DNA of 64,000 nucleotides from Lepidurus packardi (taxonomy: Eukaryota; Arthropoda; Branchiopoda; Notostraca; Triopsidae). The DNA lies in NCBI GenBank assembly GCA_023053545.1, contig JAKZAN010000074.1:100325-164324 (forward strand). The letters are read 5' to 3'. A program made the translations under genes and the position numbers. The notes beneath the pieces were generated by a model, which was not told the DNA's origin, made no database searches, and was given only the letters and a program-made list of their open reading frames with translations. The first letter of the stretch is position 1. Every line of letters begins with the position of its first letter. This document shows, one piece after another, positions 22,350 to 36,478 of the stretch.

Positions 22350-23239
22350 TGATGTCAGACAACGCCATGACCTTTGTTTCGGCCGCCAGTCAAGTCAAAT
22401 TCCTCGCCACGGATTCAAATCTACATGATAATCTAGCCCAGTTTCATACCTCCTGGCAGTTTATCCCTAAACGCGCGCCGTGGTTTGGAGGAATATGGGA
22501 ACGGTTAATTGGCGTCACGAAATCACTCTTGCGAAAGACCTTGGGTCGTTCCCTACTCACCTTTGATGAACTCCGTACCGTTATTATGGAGATTACCACG
22601 ATCCTGAACGATCGACCTTTGACATATGTATCGTCAGACATCAGTGACGATAACGCTGTCACCCCTTCCACTCTCATTTTTGGACGTCGCATTCGTTCAC
22701 CCATCTTTGCCAACCTGGAAACCACCACTCTGGACCCTACCTATAATGAATCAGTGCTTCCGAAACGTTTCGTTTTACAAAAACGGTTAATTTCGAAGTA
22801 TTGGCAACGCTGGAGCGACGAATATTTAAAGGCATTACGAGAATTTCACATCTGTCGTCCACAATCTGGAAATCGGACCATCCGAGTTGGTGATGTCGTC
22901 CTTATCCATTCCGAGAAAAAGCGAATATATTGGCCTGTCGCGTACGTTGAAAAACTTCTTCCAGGTCCTGACGGGATTGTTCGTGCCGCAATCATTAGCA
23001 CAGCAAATGGAGTCACCAATCGACCAGTGACTAAGTTGTATCCTTTAGAAGTCAATCACCCCGTGATCGAAGAATCCGAGTCTATCCCTGCCCAGTTACC
23101 ACAAGTTGAAGATCATTCACCTCCCCTACGCCGGAATCGAAGAGATGCCACTGAACGAGCCCTTGGAAGAATCCGTGAATGGATTAGATATGAAAGGGCG
23201 CCCGAGCAGCCCGGCCGGGAGGATGTCGTGAATTTCTAG
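22316..23239 (+). pseudogene. Integrase core and C-terminal domain in shifted frame, BEL-1 copy b
   Basis: It continues the integrase in the -1 frame. It holds the second Asp (SDNAMTF) and the Glu (GGIWERL), 47 residues apart, then the DUF5641-type domain (RVGDVVLI...YWPVAYVEKLLPGPDG). The stop TAG lies in the 3' LTR. No slippery heptamer is visible at the frame change, so a mutation is more likely than programmed frameshifting. All four copies in the window share it. Confidence 0.88.
23217..23223 (+). other. Polypurine tract of BEL-1 copy b
   Basis: GGGAGGA immediately before the 3' LTR; plus-strand primer by position. Confidence 0.7.
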
Positions 23240-23573
23240 AATGTACTTTAAAATTACCCAGGTTCCTATAATCTAATCGTTTGAAATTCCCGCCCCTTTG
23301 CTGTCCCTAGAGTCCCGAACCTCACCAAGGTTCGGAGAGTTGGCAGCCTTACTCCTTTGTTTTCAAGTTCCGTTTGTTTCTAGATAACTCTCGGACTCTG
23401 GCCCCCTCTCAGCCAGCGTGGCATGATAACGCACGTGTTATTCATCCACCAAGTGATATCAAATAAATTCGTTCAATCGTCAATGGGTCTTAAGTATCAT
23501 TCATATATCCCACATCAGCACTAATCAAACACAACGCAGGAATCATTACATTTATACACCAAGATTAACGACA
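23224..23573 (+). repeat. 3' LTR of BEL-1 copy b
   Basis: 350 bp, TGTCGT...ACGACA, with all four 3'-type marker bases. It is followed by the TTACA duplication and satellite A. Confidence 0.96.
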
Positions 23574-25404
23574 TTACAAGCATATTTCAACGAAATTTTA
23601 ATGAAATTTCAGGTAAAATTACAAGCATATTTCAACGAAATTTCAATGAAATTTCAGTGTAATTTCAATAAGATTTCGAGGAAATGTCAAGTAAAATTAC
23701 AAGCAAATTTCGAGGAAATTTCATTGAAATTTCAGGTAAAATTACAAGCATATTTCAACGAAATTTCAATGATATTTCAGTGTAATTTCAATAAGATTTC
23801 GAGGAAGTTTCAGGTAAAATTACAAGCAAATTTCAAGGAAATTTCATTGAAATTTCAGGTAAAATTAAAAGCATATTTCAACGAAATTTCAATGAAATTT
23901 CAGTGTAATTTCAATAAGATTTTGAGGAAATTTCAGGTAAAATTACAAACAAATTCCAAGGAAATTTCATTGAAATTTCAGGTAAAATTACAAGCATATT
24001 TCAACGAAATTTCAATGAAATTTCAGTGTAATTTCAATAAGATTTCGAGGAAATTTCAGGTAAAATTACAAGCAAATTTCAAGGAAATTTCATTGAAATT
24101 TCAGGTAAAATTACAAGCATATTTCAACGAAATTTCAATGAAATTTCAGTGTAATTTCAATAAGATTTTGAGGAAATTTCAGGTAAAATTACAAGCAAAT
24201 TTCAAGGAAATTTCATTGAAATTTCCGGTAAAATTACAAGCATATTTCAACGAAATTTCAATGAAATTTCAGTGTAATTTCAATAAGATTTCGAGGAAAT
24301 TTCAGGTAAAATTACAAGCAAATTTCAAGGAAATTTCATTGAAATTTCAGGCAAAATTAAAGCATATTTCAACGAAATTTCAATGAAATTTCAGTGTAAT
24401 TTCAATAGATTTCGAGGAAATTTCAGGTAAAATTACAAGCAAATTTCAGTGTAATTTCAATAAGATTTTGAGGAAATTTCAGGTAAAATTACAAGCAAAT
24501 TTCAAGGAAATTTCATTGAAATTTCAGGCAAAATTAAAGCATATTTCAACGAAATTTCAATGAAATTTCAGTGTAATTTCAATAAGATTTCGAGGAAATT
24601 TCATTTAAAATTACAAGCAAATTTCAATGAAATTTCATTGAAATTTCAGGTAAAATTACAAGCATATTTCAACGAAATTTCAATGAAATTTCAGTGTAAT
24701 TTCAATAAGATTTCAAGGAAATTTCAGGTAAAATTACAAGCAAATTTCAAGGAAATTTCATTGAAATTTCAAGTAAAATTACAAGCATATTTCAACGAAA
24801 TTTCAATGAAATTTCAGTGTAATTTCAATAAGATTTCGAGGAAATTTCAGGTAAAATTACAAACAAATTTCAAGGAAATTTCATTGAAATTTAAGGTAAA
24901 ATTACAAGCATATTTCAACGAAATTTCAATGAAATTTCAGTGTAAATTCAATAAGATTTCGAGGAAATTTCAGGAAAAATTACAAGCAAATTTCAAGGAA
25001 ATTTCATTGAAATTTGAGGTAAAAATACAAGCATATTTCAACGAAATTTCAATGAAATTTCATTTAAAATTACAAGCATATTTCAACGTAATTTCAATGA
25101 AATTTCACTGTAATTTCGATAAGATTTCGAGGAAATTTCATTGAAATTTCCGGTAAAATTACAAGCATATTTCAACGAAATTTCAATGAAATTTCAGTGT
25201 AATTTCAATAAGATTTCGAGGAAATTTCAGGTAAAATTACAAGCAAATTTCAAGGAAATTTCATTGAAATTTCAGGCAAAATTAAAGCATATTTCAACGA
25301 AATTTCAATGAAATTTCAGTGTAATTTCAATAGATTTCGAGGAAATTTCAGGTAAAATTACAAGCAAATTTCAAGGAAATTTCATTGAAATTTCAGGCAA
25401 AATT
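23574..25404. repeat. Satellite A array, module copy 2
   Basis: Colinear with 2243-4073 at an offset of 21,331 bp, including the same rare variants (ATTAAAGC, CAATAGATT and the CGATAAGATT variant near 25118). No difference was noticed by eye. No gene. Confidence 0.96.
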
Positions 25405-25947
25405 CACGAAACGCATTCACGAAATACTGACTTAATTCATGAACTACTGACTTAATTCATGAATTAGTTACTTAATTAATAAATTACTGACTTAATTCAT
25501 AAATTACTGACTTAATTCATAAATTACTGACTTAATTAAATAACTAAGGACTTAATTCATGAATTACTGACTTAATTCATGAATTACTGACTTAATTTAT
25601 GAATTATTGACTTCATTAATGAATTACCGACTTCATTAATCAATTCATGAATTACTGACTTAATTCATGAAATACTGACTTACTTCATGAAATACTGACT
25701 TAATTTATGAATTATTGACTTCATTAATGAATTATCGACTTCATTAATCAATTCATGAATTACTGACTTAATTCATGAATGAAAGACTTAATTAATGAAT
25801 TACTGAATTAGTTCATGAATTACTGACTTAATTCATGAATTACTGACTTAATTCATGAATTACTGACTTAATTAATGAATTGCTGACTTACTTCATAAAA
25901 TACTGACTTAATTCATGAAGTACTGACTTAATTCATGAACTACTTAC

Positions 25948-26092
25948 TGTGATGACGCCACCTAACGGTGGCACATGTCCCCCCTCTCTCTCTCTTGTCT
26001 CGCCCCAGTGTCCACATCAGTTTAGCTACCCAGCCACTTTGTACTCAATTATAATACAAACTCCTCGTAATCTCGTATCCAACATCATCACA
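25948..26092. mobile_element. 145-bp solo LTR-like insertion, copy 2-1
   Basis: Same sequence as 4617-4761, with the same TGTGATGA/TCATCACA ends and the same CTTAC flanks. The identical target site shows it was copied with the surrounding satellite, not inserted anew. Confidence 0.8.
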
Positions 26093-27558
26093 CTTACTTA
26101 ATTCACGAATTACTCACTTAATTCATGAATTACTCACTCATTTCATAAATTACTAACTTAATTCATAATTACAGACCTAATTCATGAATTACTGACTTAA
26201 TTCATGAATTACTGACTTAATTCATGAAATACTGACTTAATTCATGAATTACTGACTTAATTAATGAATTGCTGACTTAATTCATGAATTACTGACTTAA
26301 TTCATGAATTACTGACCTATTTTACGAATTTGTGACTTAATTCATGAATTACTGACTTAATTCATGAAATACTGACTTACTTCATGAAATACTGACTTAA
26401 TTCATGAAATACTGACTTAATTCATGAAATACTGACTTACTTCATGAATTACTGACCTAATTCATGAATTACTGACTAAATTCATGAATTACTGACCTAT
26501 TTAACGAATTTGTGACTTAATTCATGAACTACTGACTTAGTTCATGAAATAATGACTTAATTCATGAAATACTGACTTAATTCATGAATTACTGACTTAA
26601 TTCATAATTACTGACTTAGTTCATAAATTAATGACTTAATTCATGAATTACTGACTTAATTAACCAATTACTGACTTAATTCATGAATTACTGACTTAAT
26701 TCATGAATTAATTACTTAATTAATAAATTACTGACTTAATTAAATAACTACGGACTTAATTCATGAATTACTGACTTAATTTATGAATTATTGACTTCCT
26801 TATTGAATTACCGACTTCATTAATGAATTCATGAATTAATGACTTAATTAATGAATTACTGACTTAATTCATGAATTACTGACTTAATTCATGAATTACT
26901 GACCTATTTAACGAATTTGTGACTTAATTCATGAATTACTGACTTAATTCATGAAATACTGACTTACTTCATGAAATACTGACTTAATTCACGAAATACT
27001 GACTTAATTCATGAACTACTGACTTAATTCATGAATTAGTTACTTAATTTAATTACTGACTTAATTCATTACTGACTTAATTCATTACTGACTTAATTCA
27101 TAAATTACTGACTTAATTAAATAACTAAGGACTTAATTCATGAATTACTGACTTAATTCATGAATTACTGACTTAATTTATGAATTATTGACTTCATTAA
27201 TGAATTACCGACTTAATTTATGAATTAATTCATGAATTACTGACTTCATTTCAATTCATGAATTACTGACTTAATTCATGAAATACTGACTTACTTCATG
27301 AAATACTGACTTAATTTATGAATTATTGACTTCATTAATGAATTATCGACTTCATTAATCAATTCATGAATTACTGACTTAATTCATGAATGAAAGACTT
27401 AATTAATGAATTACTGAATTAGTTCATGAATTACTGACTTAATTCATGAATTACTGACTTAATTCATGAATTACTGACTTAATTAATGAATTGCTGACTT
27501 ACTTCATAAAATACTGACTTAATTCATGAAGTACTGACTTAATTCATGAACTACTTAC

Positions 27559-27703
27559 TGTGATGACGCCACCTAACGGTGGCACATGTCCCCCCTCTCT
27601 CTCTCTTGTCTCGCCCCAGTGTCCACATCAGTTTAGCTACCCAGCCACTTTGTACTCAATTATAATACAAACTCCTCGTAATCTCGTATCCAACATCATC
27701 ACA
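27559..27703. mobile_element. 145-bp solo LTR-like insertion, copy 2-2
   Basis: Identical by eye to the other copies, with CTTAC on both sides; part of the 1.6-kb higher-order unit. Confidence 0.8.
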
Positions 27704-29197
27704 CTTACTTAATTCACGAATTACTCACTTAATTCATGAATTACTCACTCATTTCATAAATTACTAACTTAATTCATAATTACAGACCTAATTCATGAAT
27801 TACTGACTTAATTCATGAATTACTGACTTAATTCATGAAATACTGACTTAATTCATGAATTACTGACTTAATTAATGAATTGCTGACTTAATTCATGAAT
27901 TACTGACTTAATTCATGAATTACTGACCTATTTTACGAATTTGTGACTTAATTCATGAATTACTGACTTAATTCATGAAATACTGACTTACTTCATGAAA
28001 TACTGACTTAATTCATGAAATACTGACTTAATTCATGAAATACTGACTTACTTCATGAATTACTGACCTAATTCATGAATTACTGACTAAATTCATGAAT
28101 TACTGACCTATTTAACGAATTTGTGACTTAATTCATGAACTACTGACTTAGTTCATGAAATAATGACTTAATTCATGAAATACTGACTTAATTCATGAAT
28201 TACTGACTTAATTCATAATTACTGACTTAGTTCATAAATTAATGACTTAATTCATGAATTACTGACTTAATTAACCAATTACTGACTTAATTCATGAATT
28301 ACTGACTTAATTCATGAATTAATTACTTAATTAATAAATTACTGACTTAATTAAATAACTACGGACTTAATTCATGAATTACTGACTTAATTTATGAATT
28401 ATTGACTTCCTTATTGAATTACCGACTTCATTAATGAATTCATGAATTAATGACTTAATTAATGAATTACTGACTTAATTCATGAATTACTGACTTAATT
28501 CATGAATTACTGAAATATAATTTAACGAATTTGTGACTTAATTCATGAATTACTGACTTAATTCATGAAATACTGACTTACTTCATGAAATACTGACTTA
28601 ATTCACGAAATACTGACTTAATTCATGAACTACTGACTTAATTCATGAATTACTGACTTAATTAATAAATTACTGACTTAATTCATAAATTACTGACTTA
28701 ATTCATAAATTACTGACTTAATTCATAAATTACTGACTTAATTCATAAATTACTGACTTAATTCATGAATTACTGACTTAATTAATTAAATAACTAAGGA
28801 CTTAATTCATGAATTACTGACTTAATTCATGAATTACTGACTTAATTTATGAATTATTGACTTCATTAATGAATTACCGACTTCATTAATCAATTCATGA
28901 ATTACTGACTTAATTCATGAAATACTGACTTACTTCATGAAATACTGACTTAATTTATGAATTATTGACTTCATTAATGAATTATCGACTTCATTAATCA
29001 ATTCATGAATTACTGACTTAATTCATGAATGAAAGACTTAGTTAATGAATTACTGAATTAGTTCATGAATTACTGACTTAATTCATGAATTACTGACTTA
29101 ATTCATGAATTACTGACTTAATTAATGAATTGCTGACTTACTTCATAAAATACTGACTTAATTCATGAAGTACTGACTTAATTCATGAACTACTTAC

Positions 29198-29342
29198 TGT
29201 GATGACGCCACCTAACGGTGGCACATGTCCCCCCTCTCTCTCTCTTGTCTCGCCCCAGTGTCCACATCAGTTTAGCTACCCAGCCACTTTGTACTCAATT
29301 ATAATACAAACTCCTCGTAATCTCGTATCCAACATCATCACA
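29198..29342. mobile_element. 145-bp solo LTR-like insertion, copy 2-3
   Basis: Identical by eye to the other copies, with CTTAC flanks. Its right flank (from about 29440) is the one that matches the right flank of the single copy in module 1. Confidence 0.8.
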
Positions 29343-32300
29343 CTTACTTAATTCACGAATTACTCACTTAATTCATGAATTACTCACTCATTTCATAAAT
29401 TACTAACTTAATTCATAATTACAGACCTAATTCATGAATTACTGACTTAATTCATGAATTACTGACTTAATTTATAATTACTGACCTAATTAACTACGGA
29501 CTTAGTTCATAAATTACTGACTTAATTCATGAATTACTGACTTAATTCATGAATTACTGACTTAATTCATGAATTACTGACTTAATTCATGAATTACTGA
29601 CTTAATTCATGAGTTACTGACTTAATTCATGAAATACTGACTTAATTCACAAAATACTGACTTAATTCATGAACTACTTACTTAATTCACGAATTATTCA
29701 CTTAATTCATGAATTACTCATTTAATTCATGAATTACTCACTTAATTCATGCATTTCTGACTTAATTCTTGAACTATTGACTTAATTCATGAATTACTGA
29801 CTTATTTCATAAATAACTGACTTAATTAATGAATTCCTGACTTAATTCCTGAATTAATGACTTAATTCATGAATTACTGACTTAATTCATGAATTACTGA
29901 CTTAGTTCATGAATTACTGACTTAATTCATGAATTACTGATTTAATTCATGAAATAATTACTTAATTCATAAATTACTGACTTAATTAAATAACTACGGA
30001 CTTAATTAATGAATTGCTGACTTACTTCATAAAATACTGACTTAATTCATGAAATACTGACTTAATTCATGAACTACTTACTTAATTCACGAATTACTCA
30101 CTTAATTCATGAATTACTCACTCATTTAATAAATTACTAACTTAATTCATAATTACTGACCTAATTCATGAATTACTGACTTAATTCATAATTACTGACC
30201 TAATTCATGAATTACTGACTTAATTCATGAATTACTGACTTAATTAACTAATTACTGACTTAATTCATGAACTCCTGACTTAATTCATGAAATACTGACT
30301 TAATTCACGAAATACTGACTTAATTCATGAACTACTGACTTAATTCATGAATTACTGACTTAATTCATGAATTACTGACTTAATTCATGAATTAATGACT
30401 TAATTCATGAATTACTGACTTAATTCATGAATTACTGACTTAATTCATGAATTACTGACTTAATTCATGAATTACTGACTTAATTCATGAATTACTGACT
30501 TAATTCATGAATTACTGACCTATTTAACGAATTTGTGACTTAATTCATGAAATAACTGACTTAACTTACTTAATTCACTGAAATTACTGACTTAATTCAC
30601 TGAAATTACTGACTTAATTCATGAACTACTGACTTAATTCATGAATTACTGACTTAATTCATGAATTACTGACTTAATTCATGAATTAAACGAATTTGTG
30701 ACTTAATTCATGAATTACTGACTTAATTCACGAGTTACTGACTTAATTCATGAAATACTGACTTAATTCACAAAATACTGACTTAATTCATGAACTACTG
30801 ACTTAATTCATGAATTACTGACTTAATTCATGAATTACTGACTTAATTCATGAATTACTGACTTAATTAATGAATTGCTGACTTACTTCATGAAATACTG
30901 ACTTAATTCATGAAATACTGACTTAATTCATGAACTACTTACTTAATTCACGAATTATTCACTTAATTCATGAATTACTCATTTAATTCATGAATTACTC
31001 ACTTAATTCATGCATTTCTGACTTAATTCTTGAACTATTGACTTAATTCATGAATTACTGACTTATTTCATGAATAACTGACTTAATTAATGAATTCCTG
31101 ACTTAAATAATGAATTACTGAAATAGTTCATGAATTAATGAATTGAATCATAAATTACTGACTTATTTAAATAACTACGGACTTAGTTCATAAATTACTG
31201 ACCTAATTCATGAATTACTGACTTAATTCATAATTACTGACTTAATTCATGAATTTCTGACTTAATTCACGAGTTACTAACTTAATTCATGAAATACTGA
31301 CTTAATTCACAAAATACTGACTTAATTCATGAACTACTGACTTAATTCATGAATTACTGACTTAATTCATGAATTACTGACTTAATTCATGAATTACTGA
31401 CTTAGTTCATGAATTACTGACTTAATTCATGAATTACTTACTTAATTCATGAATTACTGACTTAATTAATGAATTGCTGACTTACTTCATGAAATACTGA
31501 CTTAATTCATGAAATACTGACTTAATTCATGAACTACTTACTTAATTCATGAATTACTCACTTAATTCATGCATTTCTGACTTAATTCTTGAACTATTGA
31601 CTTAATTCATGAATTACTGACTTATTTCAGGAATAACTGAATTAATTAATGAATTCCTGACTTAAATAATGAATTACTGAAATAGTTCATGAATTAATGA
31701 ATTGAATCATAAATTACTGACTTATTTAAATAACTACGGACTTAGTTCATAAATTACTGACTTAATTCATAAATTACAGACTTCATTCATGAATTAACTG
31801 ACTTAATTCATGAACTACTGACTTAATTCATGAACTACTGACTTAATTCATGAATTACTGACTTAATTCATGAATTACTGACTTAATTCATAATTACTGA
31901 CTTAATTCATGAATTACTGACTTAATTCATGAATTACTGACTTAATTCATGAATTAATGACTTAATTCATGAATTACTGACTTAATTCATGAATTACTGA
32001 CTTAATTCATAATTACTGACTTAATTCATGAATTACTGACCTAATTAACTAATTACTGACTTAATTCATGAATTACTGACTTAATTCATGAATTAATTAC
32101 TTAATTAATAAATCACTGACTTAATTAAATAACTACGGACTTAATTCATGAATTACTTACTTAATTCATGAATTACTGACCTATTAAACGAATTTGTGAC
32201 TTAATTCATGAATTACTGACTTAATTCATGAAATACTGACTTACTTCATGAAATACTGACTTAATTCATGAACTACTTACTTAATTCACGAATTACTCAC

Positions 32301-33816
32301 TAAATTCATGAATTACTCACTTAATTCATGAATTACTGACTTAATTCATGAATTAATTACTTAATTAATAAATTACTGACTTAATTAAATAACTACGGAC
32401 TTAATTCATGAATTACTTACTTAATTCATGAATTACTGACCTATTAAACGAATTTGTGACTTAATTCATGAATTACTGACTTAATTCATGAAATACTGAC
32501 TTACTTCATGAAATACTGACTTAATTCATGAACTACTTACTTAATTCACGAATTACTCACTAAATTCATGAATTACTCACTTAATTCATGAATTACTCAC
32601 TTAATTCATGAATTACTGACTTAATTCATGAATTACTGACTTAATTCATGAGTTACTGACTTAATTCATGAAATACTGACTTAATTCACAAACTACTGAC
32701 TTAATTCATGAATTACTGACTTAATTCATGAATTACTGACTTAATTCATGAATTACTGACTTAATTAATGAATTGCTGACTTACTTCATGAAATACTGAC
32801 TTAATTCATGAAATACTGACTTAATTCATGAACTACTTACTTAATTCACGAATTACTCACTTAATTCATGAATTACTCATTTAATTCATGAATTACTCAC
32901 TTAATTCATGCATTTCTGACTTAATTCTTGAACTATTGACTTAATTCATGAATTACTGACTTATTTCATGAATAACTGACTTAATTAATGAATTCCTGAC
33001 TTAAATAATGAATTACTGAAATAGTTCATGAATTAATGAATTGAATCATAAATTACTGACTTATTTAAATAACTACGGACTTAGTTCATAAATTACTGAC
33101 TTAATTCATGAATTACTGACTTAATTCATAATTACTGACTTAATTCATGAATTACTGACTTAATTCATGAGTTACTGACTTAATTCATGAAATACTGACT
33201 TAATTCACAAAATACTGACTTAATTCATGAACTACTGACTTAATTCATGAATTACTGACTTAATTCATGAATTACTGACTTAATTCATGAATTACTGACT
33301 TAATTCATGAATTGCTGACTTACTTCATGAAATACTGACTTAATTCATGAAATACTGACTTAATTCATGAACTACTTACTTAATTCACGAATTACTCACT
33401 TAATTCATGAATTACTCATTTCATGCATTTCTGACTTATTTCGTGAATAACTGACTTAATTAATGAATTCCTGACTTAAATAATGAATTACTGAAATAGT
33501 TCATGAATTAATTAGTTGAATCATAAATTACTGACTTATTTAAATAACTACGGACTTAGTTCATAAATTACTGACCTAATTCATGAATTACTGACTTAAT
33601 TCATGAATTATTGACTTAATTCATAATTACTGACTTAATTCATGAATTTCTGACTTAATTCATGAGTTACTGACTTAATTCATGAAATACTGACTTAATT
33701 CACAAAATACTGACTTAATTCATGAACTACTGACTTAATTCATGAATTACTGACTTAATTCATGAATTACTGACTTAGTTCATGAATTACTGACTTAATT
33801 CATGAATTACTGACCT

Positions 33817-34081
33817 TGTCGCAGATGGAAACCGCGAGGTACACATGTTTAAACTTCCCGCGGTCCACTGTGACGTAACGGCCAATGGAGACAACGGTCG
33901 CCCCCGTAGAGCCTGGGTTCGGGGCGAACGTTTTTTTTCGTTGTTGGCTGAACAGGCACAGTGAATGAATGTTAACATTTTTGGCTCTTGTTTTTTTGGT
34001 GTATTTCATTTAGTTAAAGACAATAAATTACTCTATTTAAAAGTATAGTTCCCTGTCATCGTAAGTGAATTATCGGTGACA
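33817..34081 (+). repeat. 5' LTR of BEL-2 copy b
   Basis: 265 bp, TGTCGCAG...GGTGACA, carrying the same 5'-type differences (GCAC insertion, longer T-run) as copy a. Confidence 0.93.
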
Positions 34082-34084
34082 TTT

Positions 34085-34102
34085 TGGTGCATCGACCGGG
34101 AA
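34085..34102 (+). other. Primer-binding site of BEL-2 copy b (tRNA-Gly type)
   Basis: TGGTGCATCGACCGGGAA, three bases after the LTR, unchanged from copy a including the single mismatch to tRNA-Gly. Confidence 0.75.
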
Positions 34103-34160
34103 ACTAGCTCGATTGTAGATTCCCTCAGTTACTTTTGGTGAACTATAAAAAGTGTTCGAA

Positions 34161-36478
34161 ATGGCTACTGCTCAAAGTGTTGACGATATTGTGCGTGATG
34201 CCGAAAGCGATCAAGACGAGCAATTCGACTTGAGCGATCCGGCGACCGTGAAAAGGCTACGCACGGACTCCAAAAAACGGTTGATAAGGCTAACTGAGAA
34301 AATCTCTCAATTAGTTAGCGATTGAGGCAGTCGCACAGCATTAAAGCTGCTACGAAATCAGCTCGCCACCAACTTAACTGAATGTTCCGAACTGAACAAG
34401 AAATATGTGGAAGTTGGTGGCTCCTTGGAATCTACGGCCGACAAGTATTATGCGGTCGTGGAAAAACTGGTCTCCGACAGCTTTAAGTGTATCGACGAGT
34501 ACCTGAGAGTACGCGCCGACGACCCGACCTCATCCGTGGCGAGTGGTTATGCACAGTCCCTCGCATCCGTGGCCTCAAGGACTTCGCAACTCTCGCAAGC
34601 TTCAACCCAGCTTCGCGAGTCTCAGAGGCATTTGGAGACCGCCGAGCTCCGCATACGTCAGCTGCATGCAGCGATAGCCGAAGAAGAGCAAGACTCAAGA
34701 CAAATTCGACAAGTTCAAGAGGCGCTAGAAGAAGCTGTACGCTCAGTAAGTCTAAATCGGCAAGTACGCTAACAGCGCAACCTCTCCGAGCAGTTGCAGT
34801 CGGAGCATGGGACTCTCGACGAAGGTGAAAGCTTAAGGGTACACTTGGGTCAACCTCTCTTCGCCGAGGGTCAGGACCTTCCGTCTGGATTTACAAACGT
34901 TCCTTATCAAGGCAACCCGATATGGCCTAATTTAACACAATCCGTTAGACCCACTTCCGGGTCACATAAGCTTCAGTCTCCACCTCCGGACGCATGGATT
35001 ATTAACGCAAACGCGAATAACATTCGTCAAGCGGGAGATTCAAACGCCATTAACAATCTCTCGAAAATCCACATCAAACCATTTTCCGGAGATCCCAGGG
35101 ATTGGCCGTTATTCATCGGGCAATTCAAAAGTTTTGTACACGATGTAGTGCCAAACGCTGCCCAGCGAATGGCATACCTCCGCGAATTATTAGCGCCAAA
35201 CGTGAGGAAAAGTATCTCCCAAACCCTCATGAATCCTGCAACATATCTAGACTCATTACGAGCACTCCAAAGGAGGTATGGTCACCCGGCATTAGTCTCC
35301 GAAGCCTGTGTCGACGGGTTACTGAAACTACCAAATGTTAAGGTAGGTGATTTCACCTCGTTAGAAACGTTCTTCAATGAACTCCGCGGAGCCGTGACCA
35401 GCTTGAGACAAGCCGGGTATGACGCCGACTTAGCTGCCCTCACAGTAGTGCGCCAGTTACGGGATAAGTTACCGGAACAACTCAGAACGAAGTGGGATGC
35501 CCGCGTCCGAAAACTAAATCGCGCACCGACCCTAATCGACCTCGACACGTGGTTAGACGGCGAAGTCATGGCGGTCGTTCTTGGAAACCGTTCTTCCATT
35601 TTCGAGCCAGACAGTCAACCAACCAAGAGTAGCGGTCGACAAAGGTACGTAAAGGCAAGGGAGCAACCTCCCACCGTACTCTACACATCAAACATCTCGA
35701 GCGAAGCGCAACCGAAACCAGACACTTCGTCTCCTGCATGCTGCGTTTGTGGCGAAGCGCATCCGATCGCGCGTTGCCAAAGCTTTAAGTCCCTTACCAT
35801 AGAGCAACGCGTCGAACATGTTAGGCGAAACAAGCGATGCTTTAAATGCCTAGCCCCTGGGCATTTCGCCAAAGATTGCAGGCGAAAAACAACTTGTGGG
35901 CTCAATGGATGTAGAGGTCGCCACAACATTCTCCTCCATGGCGCTGCACAACGTCCAAATCAGAACATAACAAATCCTTCCTCTAGCGCCCGTCAAGGTA
36001 CCGAAGAAACCGAAACAGCTTACGTCGGTACAACCTTGCAGCACCTAAACCCAGTCCTTTTATCGGTGGTTCCAATTGTTATTCGGGCCAACGGTAAGAG
36101 TCTGGATAACTACGCGCTTCTCGATCCAGGGAGCGAGGTATCCATAATCCTACAAAGTACCGCCGATTCTTTGGGACTGCGAGGTCCGCGGGGTCCATTA
36201 CGTTTGGGGTCTTACCATGGACAAGACCCTACGTTCATGAGCTCGCTAGTTGACTTTGAAGTAGCTAGCCGCGACAGCAAAACCAAGATGTCCGTTGTTG
36301 GTGCGGTAACTGTGCCCATTTTAAACAACAGCCTTCGATCCATCGACTGGCCTAAGGAATAGAAGCGCTGGCCACACCTCTGTAACCTACCAATGGCCCC
36401 CCTCGACACGTCAAAGGTTACAGTCTTGCTTGGAGGCGAATTAGACGACGCGCACGACCAGTTAAAGGTTATTAAACA
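34161..36478 (+). pseudogene. gag: gag and protease region of BEL-2 copy b, broken
   Basis: From ATG 34161 the same frame is cut by TGA 34323-34325, TAA 34770-34772 and TAG 36360-36362, and by a frameshift near 36470-36478. The DUF1759-type Gag domain starts near 35067, zinc knuckles lie near 35740, 35840 and 35895, and the protease Asp (ALLDPGSE) near 36122. The translation is identical to copy a between the breaks. No sign of selection after duplication can be judged from so few differences. Confidence 0.9.

Larger units (their letters stand above)
19989..23573 (+). mobile_element. BEL-1 copy b, complete internally deleted BEL/Pao element (3,585 bp)
   Basis: Both 350-bp LTRs are present and the element is flanked by a perfect 5-bp duplication TTACA (19984-19988 and 23574-23578) within a satellite A unit, so it is an intact insertion. 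The internal region is only 2,885 bp and lacks protease, RT and RNase H. The LTRs differ at four positions, marking a fairly recent insertion. The element is non-autonomous. Confidence 0.96.
25430..29342. repeat. Higher-order repeat of about 1.6 kb carrying the solo LTR (three units)
   Basis: The insertion recurs at spacings of 1,611 and 1,639 bp in near-identical satellite context. Units begin at about 25430, 27005 and 28615. Unit 2 has a local deletion near 27050-27090, and the region near 28515 differs slightly (GAAATATAATTTAACG for GACCTATTTAACG). Module copy 1 keeps only one unit. Confidence 0.88.
25405..33816. repeat. Satellite B array, left arm, module copy 2
   Basis: 8.4 kb of the 20-bp unit. 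The left part (to about 26210) aligns with copy 1 at offset 21,331. It then contains two extra units of about 1.6 kb that carry the solo-LTR insertion, and it lacks the second 1,591-bp unit found at 6852-8447. Near 30541-30690 is a locally rearranged patch (CACTGAAATTACTG variants). The right end rejoins copy 1 at offset 22,810. No gene. Confidence 0.95.
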
